Below are positions 18,750 to 28,001 of a stretch of 64,000 bases of DNA, in pieces. The stretch comes from CAZHHH01 sp052400685 (lineage in GTDB: Bacteria; Bacteroidota; Bacteroidia; Bacteroidales; Marinilabiliaceae): NCBI GenBank assembly GCA_052400685.1, contig JBQTGJ010000002.1; one strand, 5' to 3'. Positions within the stretch are counted from its first letter, which is position 1; every line of letters begins with the position of its first letter. The notes under the pieces are model-generated. The model did no database searches and was not told where the DNA came from. It saw only the letters and a program-made list of their open reading frames with translations. The position numbers and the translations under genes were made by a program.

Positions 18750-19501
18750 TAAATTAATTTTTCGCGGCTTTGTTTTAATTCGCATAACTGCTTCCTAAAA
18801 GATGGAGATGACGAGCAGTCGTTTGTCAACAAGTACCTGTCATACGTTTTGGTAAGAACAACAATATCATGCCAAAATCCCAACTCCTGTTCCAGTATGC
18901 GATTTTCACTCAGCTTGACGTCATCCATCACCTCAGCCAATAACAATTTAGACAACAAATAATTACGTTTAAAAAAAGAACGCGCCGCGTGCCACTCTTC
19001 ACCCGGACTGTTATCTGAAATGAGGCTTAATGCTTTGACCTTATTATCGAACAGATGTCTTTCAAGCAACTCTTTTGAAAACGTAGAAGCGGCCATCAAC
19101 AATGACACCTCATTTTTAACATCCTCCGCTTTGGGAAGATCAATATCAGAAGTAAGTGCCTCAAATTCATTCTGCCGCCGAAGGAGTTGTCCCTCCAGAT
19201 AGTTATAAAAACCATCGGGAACCTCATCAAAATGAGCACTCAACAAATCTTTAACAACATTAATATTTCTAATTTTTCCGGATAATTTATAGTATGGCTT
19301 CAATTGAAAAATCATCGTATTAGGCCAAAGAGCATCCCTTTTAAGCTCAAAAACAAAAACCATCAACCCTACAAAATTTTTCACATCCACCCGAAACCGA
19401 TGAATCGCTTCAGGATCGCTCGATTGTGCCGCTGTTAGCAAGCCAGAGTACAAAGCAGAATAACATTCATTCGTTTTATCAATAAAATATTGTGTTGTCA
19501 T
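18725..19501 (-). CDS. CHAD domain protein
   Basis: The 258-aa alpha-helical protein fits the CHAD family (conserved histidine alpha-helical domain), which binds inorganic polyphosphate and associates with polyphosphate granules. The signature HRFRVDVKN (34-42) and the later YYKLSGKIRNINVVKDLL supply the conserved His, Arg and Lys residues. No CYTH triphosphate tunnel domain is attached and no polyphosphate kinase is nearby. The end overlaps the convergent membrane protein gene, and the DUF3108 gene lies 46 nt upstream on the same strand. Confidence 0.8.
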   Translation of the reverse strand: MTTQYFIDKTNECYSALYSGLLTAAQSSDPEAIHRFRVDVKNFVGLMVFVFELKRDALWPNTMIFQLKPYYKLSGKIRNINVVKDLLSAHFDEVPDGFYNYLEGQLLRRQNEFEALTSDIDLPKAEDVKNEVSLLMAASTFSKELLERHLFDNKVKALSLISDNSPGEEWHAARSFFKRNYLLSKLLLAEVMDDVKLSENRILEQELGFWHDIVVLTKTYDRYLLTNDCSSSPSFRKQLCELKQSREKLIYQSTQEVV

Positions 19502-19547
19502 ACCCCAGCCATCATTTCACTGTTACAGATTTAATCGTCACAACTAA

Positions 19548-20372
19548 TTATTTCACCTTGGCCGACAGCGGAAATTTCAGTCCTTCGTAACCGGACATAA
19601 CCGCCTTAACAGCCCCAATCAAAATTTTTGCTTCAACAATAACAGGCACCCGGTTTTGGTCATTAGTCACCCAAACCGTCATATCTTCTCCGGCTTGAAA
19701 AATAGTTCCATCGACCAGCAATGGCTTAAACTTAAGGCAACTAAATTTCTGACCTTCCCGGTCCTCAACAACTTCTTCGCCCAGATAACGAATATAAAGC
19801 GAATAAATTTCACCATCGACCAATAAAGAAATAGGGATTCTATCGCCCGGCTTATATTTTAAAAAATCAATATTGCGAGCATGGTAAATCATCGATAACA
19901 CATCAAAAGTGCAGTCGGGCCATTTCAGCTCCTTGCTTTCCTCCGGCGCCCCCTCCTTTGAGATACTTGCAGCAATCGTCTTCTTGTCCCAATTAAACAA
20001 ATAATGATGTCTGGAAAAATAGGAGCCTTCGTTGGTAATACGTTTAAATTCGTATGGCATAAGCGTCGTTGGCGACAAAAACACCTCAAAAGTATCGCGC
20101 ACCGAAAACAAGCGGTCGTATCCATGCTGAGTAACCCCGATACTTGTGAGTCGATAAGCCGCGAGCCCCTGCCATCTGTCAGCCGCCACTTCAAAAGAAA
20201 CTAATCCAGCATCCAACCAGATAAAAGCCCAATTGTAGAAGGCGTGATAATAAATTTTTTCACCAGGCTGAAAGACCACGTCCTTATCCTTACTACACTG
20301 CCCATAGGTCAGGGACATCGATAATATCATTATCAATAAACCTGCGAGCAGCTTAAAACTGTGGTGTTTCAC
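19548..20372 (-). CDS. Exported DUF3108 protein
   Basis: The 274-aa protein starts with a signal peptide (LLAGLLIMILSMSLTYGQ, about 1-25), so it is probably periplasmic. The body is the DUF3108 all-beta domain (FQPGEKIYYHAFYNWAFIWL near the mature N-terminus, then WPDCTFDVLSMIYHARNID). Family function is unproven. It begins 32 nt after the upstream Ig-like lipoprotein ends, and this pairing suggests an envelope role and cotranscription. Confidence 0.85.
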   Translation of the reverse strand: MKHHSFKLLAGLLIMILSMSLTYGQCSKDKDVVFQPGEKIYYHAFYNWAFIWLDAGLVSFEVAADRWQGLAAYRLTSIGVTQHGYDRLFSVRDTFEVFLSPTTLMPYEFKRITNEGSYFSRHHYLFNWDKKTIAASISKEGAPEESKELKWPDCTFDVLSMIYHARNIDFLKYKPGDRIPISLLVDGEIYSLYIRYLGEEVVEDREGQKFSCLKFKPLLVDGTIFQAGEDMTVWVTNDQNRVPVIVEAKILIGAVKAVMSGYEGLKFPLSAKVK

Positions 20373-20404
20373 CTCTGTTACTGTTAAAAAGTTATACGAT
20401 CAAA

Positions 20405-22237
20405 TCATTTCCGGCTTTTATCCGGGGTTGAATCTTTTAATCTGAAACGCTCCGCAAAGTCATAAATATCGAATGTGTCAGCACGCCAGGGAATCATGCG
20501 TTCCCAGTTGGCCCGGATATTTATTAACTCCGGAAAATAGAACACCTTTTCAGGCTGAATCCCTTTTCCAAAATCACCAGTAGTCCATTTCCCGTTGCCA
20601 TCGACATCTTCAACAATCCGCAACAAATAGTCGCCGGGCCGCAAAAAACGAAATCCGATTTTCCCGTTAGCCGGCACGGCGCTTTTTCTGATTATTTGTT
20701 CTTGTTTATTTAAGACTTCAAGCAGCCAATTTGTTTTAGGATGATCAATGCCGACGTAGAAAATCCCGTAGTTATCTTCGGTTTTAACTGAAAACGTCTG
20801 TTTTATCGCATCTGTCGTAAGACCATAAATATCGGTAAAAGCTGCGGAATCAGCTTCAAACAGATAGGACAGCCCTGGTTCTCTGTCAAAATCAACCACA
20901 AAACGACGGATACGAATTGAGTCCTGCTTTAATCGAAAATCCTGTTTAACCGGTATGGTATCTTCCATTCGGTAAAAATGAAGTGCTGTATCTTCGATGC
21001 GCTCAATCGGGGTTGGAAAAACAAGAGCCAATTGTTCTAATATTTCCAGCGACGATTTCAAACCTCCGGGTTTCAGTGTCGGGATCACTGCAATTTCTTC
21101 TTTCTTCTTCTTTTTCCGGTTATCCGAAGGTCCTAAATCAAAGAAATAGGCGTTAATAGTATCTAATTTTAAAACATCCTGCTTCAAAGAATCAAGTATA
21201 TGGTATTGCACCGCCAAAAAAAGAGAATCACTTTGAATCAATGCCGTATCTTTAATCCAAAGGGTAACACTGTCGTGGTTAAGAGATTGCTCATACACCA
21301 TCCAATCAGTGATATCCCGATTCAAAACCTTCACCTTCAACCGCTCTTGCAAACCCTTATTAAATAAAAAATCAACTCTGTTTCGTTCTGTCCTCTTTTG
21401 TTCTTTAAGATATTGTTCAACGTTGTTTTCCTGAAACATAAATAGTTTCATACTATCAGGTAAGAAAGCCATTTCTTCGACCATTACAGTAGAATCGGCA
21501 GAGATAGAATCGATCCGCATCCGGGTACCAATGTATGGTTCGACCAATTCCGGATACCACGCAATACGTTCGCCTGGCTGGTCAAATTTGTAATTACGGT
21601 TAGCATCTTCCAACCCATAGACGCGATATTTTCCAGGTGCCAGATTCTTTATAGAAAAATGACCTCTGGTATCCGTTTTAGTCACCCTGAGAGGCACCAT
21701 CGTTCTAAAGGCCGAATCAGCCTGATTTGAATAAACCATAACCAAGGCACTCGCCACAGGAGCCAACGTCTCGGCGTCAAACAAAAAACCTGACATCTCA
21801 AGGCTATCAATTATCTCACCGGTGGAAAATGAAACTCTAAAATTTTCCAACACATTTCCTTCATTATTATCGCTGAGTGCATCGGCAAAATCAAGCGTGT
21901 AAGTCGTATTAGGTTGCAGATCTTCCTTAAACTTAACCACCAAACGCCGCGCATTGGTTGTAACCGTTGGTTGCTCATTAACAGGCGGCGAAACCATCAA
22001 TTTCTGAAGGACATCAGTCACCTTTATGAGTTCATTAAACTCTACAATAATTTCATCTCCTCTAAAATTCAGCGCATTTTGCTCGGGAATAGATTTCACA
22101 ACAACTGGTGGTTCTTCATCTTTTGCACCACCTGAAGGATATCCGGTACTGGCACAACCTCCCGTAAGAGCTACCAAAAATACGACTACAAAAAACACAA
22201 TAAAGGAGACTATCTTCCAGCTTTTCAACCTACTCAT
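20405..22237 (-). CDS. Ig-like domain lipoprotein
   Basis: With the ATG at 22237 this is a 610-aa lipoprotein (lipobox LTGGC, C28). An N-terminal Big_5-type Ig-like domain follows (about 40-140, with FNELIKVTDVLQKLMVSPP and PNTTYTLDFADALSDNNEGN), then a carboxypeptidase-regulatory-like beta domain (SMKIF-free stretch near FSIKNLAPGKYRVYGLEDAN). Such lipoproteins are common at the Bacteroidota surface and have no assigned reaction. The longer GTG start at 22264 was rejected because a -7 element covers it, putting the transcript start inside that extension. DUF3108 and CHAD genes follow on the same strand. Confidence 0.82.
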   Translation of the reverse strand: MSRLKSWKIVSFIVFFVVVFLVALTGGCASTGYPSGGAKDEEPPVVVKSIPEQNALNFRGDEIIVEFNELIKVTDVLQKLMVSPPVNEQPTVTTNARRLVVKFKEDLQPNTTYTLDFADALSDNNEGNVLENFRVSFSTGEIIDSLEMSGFLFDAETLAPVASALVMVYSNQADSAFRTMVPLRVTKTDTRGHFSIKNLAPGKYRVYGLEDANRNYKFDQPGERIAWYPELVEPYIGTRMRIDSISADSTVMVEEMAFLPDSMKLFMFQENNVEQYLKEQKRTERNRVDFLFNKGLQERLKVKVLNRDITDWMVYEQSLNHDSVTLWIKDTALIQSDSLFLAVQYHILDSLKQDVLKLDTINAYFFDLGPSDNRKKKKKEEIAVIPTLKPGGLKSSLEILEQLALVFPTPIERIEDTALHFYRMEDTIPVKQDFRLKQDSIRIRRFVVDFDREPGLSYLFEADSAAFTDIYGLTTDAIKQTFSVKTEDNYGIFYVGIDHPKTNWLLEVLNKQEQIIRKSAVPANGKIGFRFLRPGDYLLRIVEDVDGNGKWTTGDFGKGIQPEKVFYFPELINIRANWERMIPWRADTFDIYDFAERFRLKDSTPDKSRK

Positions 22238-22263
22238 AAAATGCAGTATTATATCGTTGTGCA

Positions 22264-22271
22264 CAAAAATA
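22264..22271 (-). promoter_or_regulatory. -7 element for the Ig-like lipoprotein gene
   Basis: Reads TATTTTTG on the minus strand, an exact TAnnTTTG match ending where a GTG start would begin. It therefore supports the internal ATG at 22237, with a leader of about 20 nt. Confidence 0.55.
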
Positions 22272-22414
22272 ACTTAATTAAGCCAATAAAACCGAAAATT
22301 GAATGAGTAAAGAAACAACTTCCGATAAAGATAAAAACTGAAATGCTTCTTCAAAAAACCGTTTCTCTTTTATTTTGCCCATCAAATAGTTTGATTTGCC
22401 TCAATAAAAAATTA

Positions 22415-22422
22415 TACTTTTG
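22415..22422 (+). promoter_or_regulatory. -7 element for the coiled-coil membrane protein gene
   Basis: TACTTTTG matches TAnnTTTG exactly. It overlaps the TTG at 22420, so that codon cannot be the start. It is divergent from the promoter at 22264. Confidence 0.6.
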
Positions 22423-22449
22423 TGCAACATGAAATTTAAAGTTGAAACA

Positions 22450-23331
22450 ATGGAAATCAAAAAGCCCACAAACAGATCACTTCAAATACTATTAATCGTT
22501 TCAGGCGTGGTATTGCTTGGCGTGTCCTTGCTCTTTATTTTTCAAACCAAAGAAATGAATGAAATTGTTGATTCCCTGACAGAAGAAAAGACCATTCTGA
22601 CCGAGGAATACCAGAATTTAATGACCAATTACGATTCACTTCACAGTGACAATGATACCCTAAACGAGATGCTGACGATGGAACGCGAACGTGTGGCGCA
22701 TCTGGTGGAAGAACTCAAAACCGTGAAAGCGACCAACATGGGCAAAATTCGCGAATATCAAAAAGAATTGACGACTCTTCGAGGCGTATTACGCACATAT
22801 ATTGTACAGATAGATTCACTCAACCAAATAAATCAGGCTTTAACACTGGAAAATCAGGAACAACGCCGGCGTTATTCCCGCATCCAATCGTCGTATCAAA
22901 AGCTGGAAGAGAAAAAAGATGAGCTGGAAAAAAAAGTTACAATTGCCAGTCAACTGGAAACAGCCAATCATAAAGCCGAAGGTTTGTTATCAAATGGTCG
23001 GACAACAGAACGTAGTTCAAGAGCTGTTCAACTGAAAATTTGTTTTACCTTATTAAAAAACCTGACGGCTCCTGTTGGTATGAAAACCGTTTTTCTGCGT
23101 ATCGAACGCCCCGACGGACAACTTCTCATGCACTCACGCGATGATCTGTTTACCTACGACGACGCCGAAATCAACTATTCAGCCAAACGCACCATCGAAT
23201 ATGGGGGAGAAAATACCGATGTCTGCATTTTTTACGACGTCGATGCCGGCGAACTAACCAGTGGTGAATACAAAGCAGATCTTTTTACCGATGGATTTCA
23301 GGTGGGACAAATGACTTTTAAGCTCAAATAG
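22450..23331 (+). CDS. Coiled-coil inner-membrane protein, Bacteroidota-type
   Basis: From the ATG at 22450 (about 293 aa) the protein has a transmembrane helix at roughly 14-33 (ILLIVSGVVLLGVSLLFIF). A long heptad-rich coiled coil follows (about 38-180, e.g. LTLENQEQRRRYSRIQSSYQKL). A C-terminal beta-rich domain ends in QVGQMTFKLK. The first 10 residues of longer frames were dropped because the promoter -7 element lies there; the ATG at 22429 remains possible. Function unknown; the layout suggests an envelope scaffold. It is divergent from the lipoprotein gene. Confidence 0.72.
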   Translation: MEIKKPTNRSLQILLIVSGVVLLGVSLLFIFQTKEMNEIVDSLTEEKTILTEEYQNLMTNYDSLHSDNDTLNEMLTMERERVAHLVEELKTVKATNMGKIREYQKELTTLRGVLRTYIVQIDSLNQINQALTLENQEQRRRYSRIQSSYQKLEEKKDELEKKVTIASQLETANHKAEGLLSNGRTTERSSRAVQLKICFTLLKNLTAPVGMKTVFLRIERPDGQLLMHSRDDLFTYDDAEINYSAKRTIEYGGENTDVCIFYDVDAGELTSGEYKADLFTDGFQVGQMTFKLK

Positions 23332-23442
23332 TGTTCGTATATAAAGTATTATAAAGTGCGGCCACTACATTACGCCCGCTCTCAAAATGAAACGATTTAG
23401 CAAGCTGTTTTATATATCAGAATGCTAAAAACAGATGGCATA

Positions 23443-24363
23443 TCAACCATCAATCTCACCCAAAGTGTAAGGTGTTGATTGATAAACGTAATAATTAAGC
23501 CAGTTGGAATACAACAAATGAGCATGCCCTCGCCAGGTCACTAATGGATTGGCTTTCGGGTCATTATCCGGATAATAATGTTCGGGAACAGCAATCTCCA
23601 ATCCTTTGTTTATGTCACGCCAATACTCCTCACCCAACGTATTTGGATCATACTCAGGATGCCCGGTCACAAACACCTGTCTGCGGTCTTCCGACATAAT
23701 CAGATAAGCACCCGCCTCTGGCGAACGACTCAGCAACAGCAATCCGGGATGTTTTATGACCTCATCTTCGCGAACTTCAGTATAACGTGAATGAGGTGCA
23801 AAAAAACTATCGTCAAAGCCTCTAAGCAGAGGTTCCTTAGGCAACAAGACATCATGGCGAAACACCCCGAACATTTTTTTGGGAAGCTCATACTTCTTCA
23901 GCCCAAAATGGTAATACAAACCAGCCTGAGCGCCCCAACAAATATGCAATGTTGAAGTAACATGTTTTTTACTCCACTCCATAATACTGCATAATTCCTC
24001 CCAATAATTGACTTCGGTAAAATCAATTAATTCAATTGGCGCTCCGGTAATAATCATTCCATCGAAATAAAGCGATTCAACCTCTTCAAAAGTATGATAA
24101 AAAGTCAGCAAATGCTCTTGTGGAGTGTTACGATGCAAATGCGAGTTGGTCATCATCAGCTCGATTTCAACCTGCAGGGGCGAATTTGACAAGACACGCA
24201 AAAGCTGAGTCTCTGCCACAATTTTAAGAGGCATCAAATTCAAAATTAAAATTTTCAGCGGTCTGATATCTTGTGTTACAGCGCGGCTTTCGCCCATCAC
24301 AAATACATTCTCTGCTTCGAGCAATGCTTTGGCAGGAAGCGCATCATTTATATTAACCGGCAT
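23443..24363 (-). CDS. metA: Homoserine O-acyltransferase MetA, predicted acetyl-CoA type
   Basis: MetA activates homoserine for methionine synthesis. The 306-aa protein keeps the catalytic cysteine C142 (HICWGAQAG), H235 and E237 (TGHPEYD), at the same numbers as in E. coli. The acyl-donor specificity position 111 is Glu (TGAPIELIDF). In this family Glu111 has been associated with acetyl-CoA and Gly111 with succinyl-CoA, so homoserine O-acetyltransferase is the better prediction despite the MetA fold. It stands alone with its own -7 element; no other methionine gene is in the window. Confidence 0.93.
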   Translation of the reverse strand: MPVNINDALPAKALLEAENVFVMGESRAVTQDIRPLKILILNLMPLKIVAETQLLRVLSNSPLQVEIELMMTNSHLHRNTPQEHLLTFYHTFEEVESLYFDGMIITGAPIELIDFTEVNYWEELCSIMEWSKKHVTSTLHICWGAQAGLYYHFGLKKYELPKKMFGVFRHDVLLPKEPLLRGFDDSFFAPHSRYTEVREDEVIKHPGLLLLSRSPEAGAYLIMSEDRRQVFVTGHPEYDPNTLGEEYWRDINKGLEIAVPEHYYPDNDPKANPLVTWRGHAHLLYSNWLNYYVYQSTPYTLGEIDG

Positions 24364-24386
24364 AATGAATTAATTTAAAAATCTCA

Positions 24387-24394
24387 CAAAGATA
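24387..24394 (-). promoter_or_regulatory. -7 element for metA
   Basis: Minus-strand TATCTTTG, exact TAnnTTTG, 23 nt upstream of the metA ATG and just downstream of the tetR terminator. I see no SAM riboswitch in the short leader. Confidence 0.6.
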
Positions 24395-24402
24395 AACGAC
24401 AT

Positions 24403-24450
24403 AAAAAAAAAGCGGGTAGAAAAATGGCTAAAAATCCATTTTCTACCCGG
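24403..24450 (-). terminator. Intrinsic terminator of the TetR gene
   Basis: On the minus strand an almost perfect 14-bp stem (CGGGTAGAAAATGG with CCATTTTTCTACCCG) is followed by CTTTTTTTTT. It begins 21 nt after the tetR stop and separates it from metA. Confidence 0.85.
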
Positions 24451-24470
24451 CACAGACCCTTAGTACCGGC

Positions 24471-25082
24471 TTATCGCTTCATGACGCCGTAAAAAAGAAT
24501 CGATAAAATATTATCAATTTCCTCTTGAAACATGCCAGGTGTTTCAAACCCTCTAAAAATCGGGATTTCTAATCCACGCAACGCCGTCCCGATGCCTATA
24601 GCGGCAATTCTGGTGTTTTTCACTGAAAACAGATCATGTATCACTCCCTCATCTAAAATAGACTTAAGAAGATCCGCTTCTATAGCCTCCGCTTTTTCGT
24701 TAACACCGCCCAAAAACTCATAGCCACCATAAATGCCTTCTTTCAATACACGTTGAAAATTTTTGAGTTCTGCCATCGACTCCATACGGGTCAAAACATA
24801 ATTCTTCAACTTAACAGATGGGTCGCGATCGGAATGCACCACCTCCTTCAGTCGCGAAAAATATAAATCAGACTCCAGCTCAATTACAGCCTGAAAAATG
24901 TCTTCCTTATTTTTAAAATAGTAATAAAGCGAACTTTTGCCTTTACGCATGGTAGCGGCTATATCCTCCATGGTCGTTTTTTTATATCCAAAGCGAGCAA
25001 AAAGCTCTCTGGAAGACTCCAGTATTGTGTTGCGCGTAGCGTCCTGGGAGGGTGTTAAAGATGTAGTTTCCAGTGTCATCAT
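24471..25082 (-). CDS. TetR/AcrR family transcriptional regulator
   Basis: The 203-aa protein has the TetR N-terminal helix-turn-helix at about 15-62 (RELFARFGYKKTTMEDIAATMRKGKSSLYYYFKNK). A C-terminal ligand and dimer domain of ordinary length follows. It has its own promoter and terminator and no divergent partner, so its target may be itself or a distant gene. Ligand unknown; an efflux or fatty-acid role would be a guess. Confidence 0.9.
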   Translation of the reverse strand: MMTLETTSLTPSQDATRNTILESSRELFARFGYKKTTMEDIAATMRKGKSSLYYYFKNKEDIFQAVIELESDLYFSRLKEVVHSDRDPSVKLKNYVLTRMESMAELKNFQRVLKEGIYGGYEFLGGVNEKAEAIEADLLKSILDEGVIHDLFSVKNTRIAAIGIGTALRGLEIPIFRGFETPGMFQEEIDNILSILFYGVMKR

Positions 25083-25106
25083 TTTTTATTTTAGTCTGAA
25101 TTAAAA

Positions 25107-25114
25107 CAAATTTA
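25107..25114 (-). promoter_or_regulatory. -7 element for the TetR gene
   Basis: Minus-strand TAAATTTG, exact TAnnTTTG, 24 nt before the first ATG. Confidence 0.5.
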
Positions 25115-25164
25115 CAATATTTTCAGATCTTAATCCACTATTACATAGTGTCATCAATAAAATA

Positions 25165-25262
25165 CCATTTTTTCGTCTCATTCGATTTCAAAATGGTCAT
25201 TTACAACCAGCAAACTCACTTTCTTCAAACTTCGCAAGCCTCAAAAATAAAGCTTTCCTATC
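25165..25262 (+). repeat. Dispersed repeat family, copy b
   Basis: Recognised by TTTCAAAATGGTCATTTAC, AAACTCACTTTCTTC and ACTTCGCAAGCCTCAAAAAT. The first core and both ends are decayed. Lies between rnr (downstream end) and the tetR promoter. Confidence 0.7.
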
Positions 25263-25304
25263 TGCCACCGGAGTTTTAGGGCAAGTACAATATAAAAAAT
25301 TTCA

Positions 25305-27476
25305 TTACCGCATCCATGCGTCATCGTCTTTAGCCAGGACAAAATCGAGCTGACGTTTTTCGAGATTAGCGCGGGCCACCTGTATTTTCACCTGATCGCC
25401 CAATTGAAATTTACGGCGGCTACGACGACCTATCAGACAATAATTCTCCTCATCAAACTGGTAAAAATCATCGTCAAGATCACGCATAGGAACCAAACCT
25501 TCACATTTATTCTCCACTATTTCGATAAATAAGCCCCATTCGCTAACCCCCGAAATGACCCCTTCAAATACTTCACCTTCTTTATCTTTCAAAAACTCGA
25601 CCTGCTTGTATTTAATGGAAGCTCTTTCGGCATCGGCTGACCGCTGCTCCATCTCAGAACAGTGCTCGCACATCTTTTCATACTGCTCGGCCGAGACCGA
25701 ACGTCCACCATCAATATAACGCTGCAGCAAACGGTGAACCATCATATCAGGATAGCGACGAATGGGTGAAGTAAAATGAGAATAATACTTAAAAGCCAAA
25801 CCGTAGTGACCAATGTTATGGGTTGAATAAATCGCTTTAGCCATGGTTCGCACAGCCAATGTTTCAATAATATTTTGTTCCTTTTTACCCTGAACGGCAT
25901 CGAGCAATCGGTTTAACGACTGGCTAATGCTCTCTTTGCCCTGTGGCGTAGCTTCCAGACCAAATTTCCGAACAAACTTACTGAAGGTCTCAAACTTATC
26001 GGGATCGGGAACATCATGAATACGGTACACAAAGGTTTTGGGCTTCTGACGCAAAAATCCGGAACTGAGCTCACTTTTTCCAATCAGCTCGGCCACCCGC
26101 TTATTGGCCAACAACATAAACTCTTCGATAAGCTTATTGGCATCCTTCGATTCTTTAAAGAAAACACCTAATGGTTTGCCCTGTTCATCAATATTAAATT
26201 TAACCTCCACGCGATCGAAACTCACGGCACCTTGTTTAAAACGAGCCGCCCGTAATTGCTTAGCCAAACGATCCAGCGTCAAAATTTCATCGGACAAATC
26301 GCCTTCTCCTGTTTCAATCACGGTCTGTGCTTCTTCGTATGAAAACCTTCGATCGGAATTAATAATGGTACGCCCCACCCATGATTTTTTCACCTCAGCG
26401 GCATCGTTCATTTCCACAACTACCGAAAAACAAAGCTTATCCTCGTTGGGACGCAAGGAACACAAATAATTACTCAACCGTTCGGGCAGCATGGGCACCA
26501 CTCGATCGACCAGATATACAGAAGTGGCACGCTCATACCCTTCATTATCAATCAACGTATCAGGTTGTACGTAATGCGTAACATCGGCAATATGAATACC
26601 AACTTCCCACAAACCGTTTGCGAGCTTTTTAACGGATAACGCGTCATCAAAATCCTTGGCATCGGCCGGGTCAATCGTAAAAGTAGCCACTTTACGAAAA
26701 TCACGTCGCTTGGCAATCTCTTCTTTCGGAATAGCCTCAGATATTTTCTCAGCCGCCGCCACCACTTCACTGGGATATGAATATGGCAGATTAAACTCAG
26801 CCAAAATGGCGTGCATCTCGGCATTGTTATTTCCTGTATCGCCTAAAATATCAACGACCTCACCAACCGGGTTTTTTGATTTCTCAGGCCATTCTACAAT
26901 TTTAGCCACCACTTTCTGTCCATTGGCAGCGCCTTTCAATTTATCTTTGGGAATAAAAATATCCTTATTAATGACTTTGTTATCACATACCAAAAAAGCA
27001 AAGTTGGGACTTACGTCGAGTACGCCAACAAATAATTCCCGTTTACGCTTAATAACTTCCACAACCTCACCTTCCATCTGGTGACGCTTACGGCGTGCAA
27101 ACTGTAATATCTTAACCCGATCGCCATGCAAGGCCGTTTTAAGGTTTGACTGAGTCACGAAGATGTCCTCGCCTCCGTCGTCGGGTACAATATAAGCAGC
27201 ACCAGAAGCAGTCATATCAACAGTTCCAGTAATTTGAGAACCTCTCGACAGCAACTTGAAACGTCCCGTCGACACCTGACTTAAAAAACCACTCTCTGAC
27301 AATTCAAACAATAACACTTCGACCAGTTGACGGGCACTTTTCTTAGTAGCCCCAATCAATGATGCGATTTGCTTATAATTATATGTTTTTTGAGGATTGT
27401 TAAAAAACACTTCCTGCACCATTGCTTTCATTTCCGAACGCCCCGGGCGCTTTTTCTTCTCTTTCTTCTGTTCCAT
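25305..27476 (-). CDS. rnr: Ribonuclease R
   Basis: RNase R is a 3'-5' hydrolytic exoribonuclease that degrades structured RNA. From the ATG at 27476 the protein has 723 aa. It has an N-terminal helix-turn-helix-like segment, two cold-shock/OB domains, and the RNB catalytic domain with the metal-binding aspartates in IDPADAKDFDDALSV. A C-terminal S1 domain (about 630-715, GEVFEGVISGVSEWGLFIEI) follows. A longer frame to 27524 would start at the predicted transcript start and encode the 5' hairpin, so it was rejected. Single-gene transcript. Confidence 0.95.
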   Translation of the reverse strand: MEQKKEKKKRPGRSEMKAMVQEVFFNNPQKTYNYKQIASLIGATKKSARQLVEVLLFELSESGFLSQVSTGRFKLLSRGSQITGTVDMTASGAAYIVPDDGGEDIFVTQSNLKTALHGDRVKILQFARRKRHQMEGEVVEVIKRKRELFVGVLDVSPNFAFLVCDNKVINKDIFIPKDKLKGAANGQKVVAKIVEWPEKSKNPVGEVVDILGDTGNNNAEMHAILAEFNLPYSYPSEVVAAAEKISEAIPKEEIAKRRDFRKVATFTIDPADAKDFDDALSVKKLANGLWEVGIHIADVTHYVQPDTLIDNEGYERATSVYLVDRVVPMLPERLSNYLCSLRPNEDKLCFSVVVEMNDAAEVKKSWVGRTIINSDRRFSYEEAQTVIETGEGDLSDEILTLDRLAKQLRAARFKQGAVSFDRVEVKFNIDEQGKPLGVFFKESKDANKLIEEFMLLANKRVAELIGKSELSSGFLRQKPKTFVYRIHDVPDPDKFETFSKFVRKFGLEATPQGKESISQSLNRLLDAVQGKKEQNIIETLAVRTMAKAIYSTHNIGHYGLAFKYYSHFTSPIRRYPDMMVHRLLQRYIDGGRSVSAEQYEKMCEHCSEMEQRSADAERASIKYKQVEFLKDKEGEVFEGVISGVSEWGLFIEIVENKCEGLVPMRDLDDDFYQFDEENYCLIGRRSRRKFQLGDQVKIQVARANLEKRQLDFVLAKDDDAWMR

Positions 27477-27490
27477 AAATTGATATTTTC

Positions 27491-27521
27491 GTTGGGGTTT
27501 AAGACTATTGATAACCCCAAC
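27491..27521 (-). promoter_or_regulatory. 5' stem-loop in the rnr leader
   Basis: On the minus strand GTTGGGGTT and AACCCCAAC form a perfect 9-bp stem with a 13-nt loop. The predicted transcript start is about 4 nt before it and the rnr ATG 14 nt after it, so the mRNA would begin with a hairpin. Confidence 0.5.
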
Positions 27522-27531
27522 CAAATATAAG

Positions 27532-27539
27532 GAATTATA
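27532..27539 (-). promoter_or_regulatory. -7 element for rnr
   Basis: Minus-strand TATATTTG, exact TAnnTTTG; predicts a leader of about 48 nt holding the stem-loop. Confidence 0.55.
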
Positions 27540-27972
27540 ATTTCATGCGATGAACGAACCGGTCAATAATTTGAATATGTGAAACCAAACGGATATTACA
27601 CTGTAGAAATAGACCCCGCCAAATAAACACTCAAACCGCCGTTTTTGTTTACCTCTCATTATAGAACCAATACCTTTATCAATAAAAAAAAATATATAGA
27701 ATCTTCAATCATCAAAATCAAAAATAACCAAACAAAAAGAAATGTACAACCAATTTGACGACTCCATTCCACCTGTACTATTTTAAATACTTTGCGTTTC
27801 CAATATTAACATAAAGAGTCAGGTGCTCGAAGAAATGGCCAAACTCAAGGCTTGCGTAGCTCTAAAAATAAAAATTCATCGCCATAAACACCCTTGTTTA
27901 GGCCAGGCAAAATGCAGAAGCCAGACTTCACAGACAGACACTCAATAGAGTCGTGTTTGAATATCTTTTTTG
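27540..27972. other. Divergent intergenic region rnr/cysS
   Basis: AT-rich, no gene seen. It contains a fragment of the dispersed repeat family (27843-27890) and promoter elements at its two edges. Confidence 0.5.
27843..27890 (-). repeat. Dispersed repeat family, fragment c
   Basis: ACTCAAGGCTTGCGTAGCTC followed by AAAAATAA corresponds to the reverse complement of the family's second core (CTTCGCAAGCCTTGAATTTG). The rest is not recognisable. Confidence 0.45.
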
Positions 27973-27980
27973 TAACTTAG
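27973..27980 (+). promoter_or_regulatory. Probable -7 element for cysS
   Basis: TAACTTAG matches TAnnTTTG at 7 of 8 informative or free positions, 21 nt before the cysS ATG. Confidence 0.35.
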
Positions 27981-28001
27981 CGCGTTCAAAATCAAAATAA
28001 G

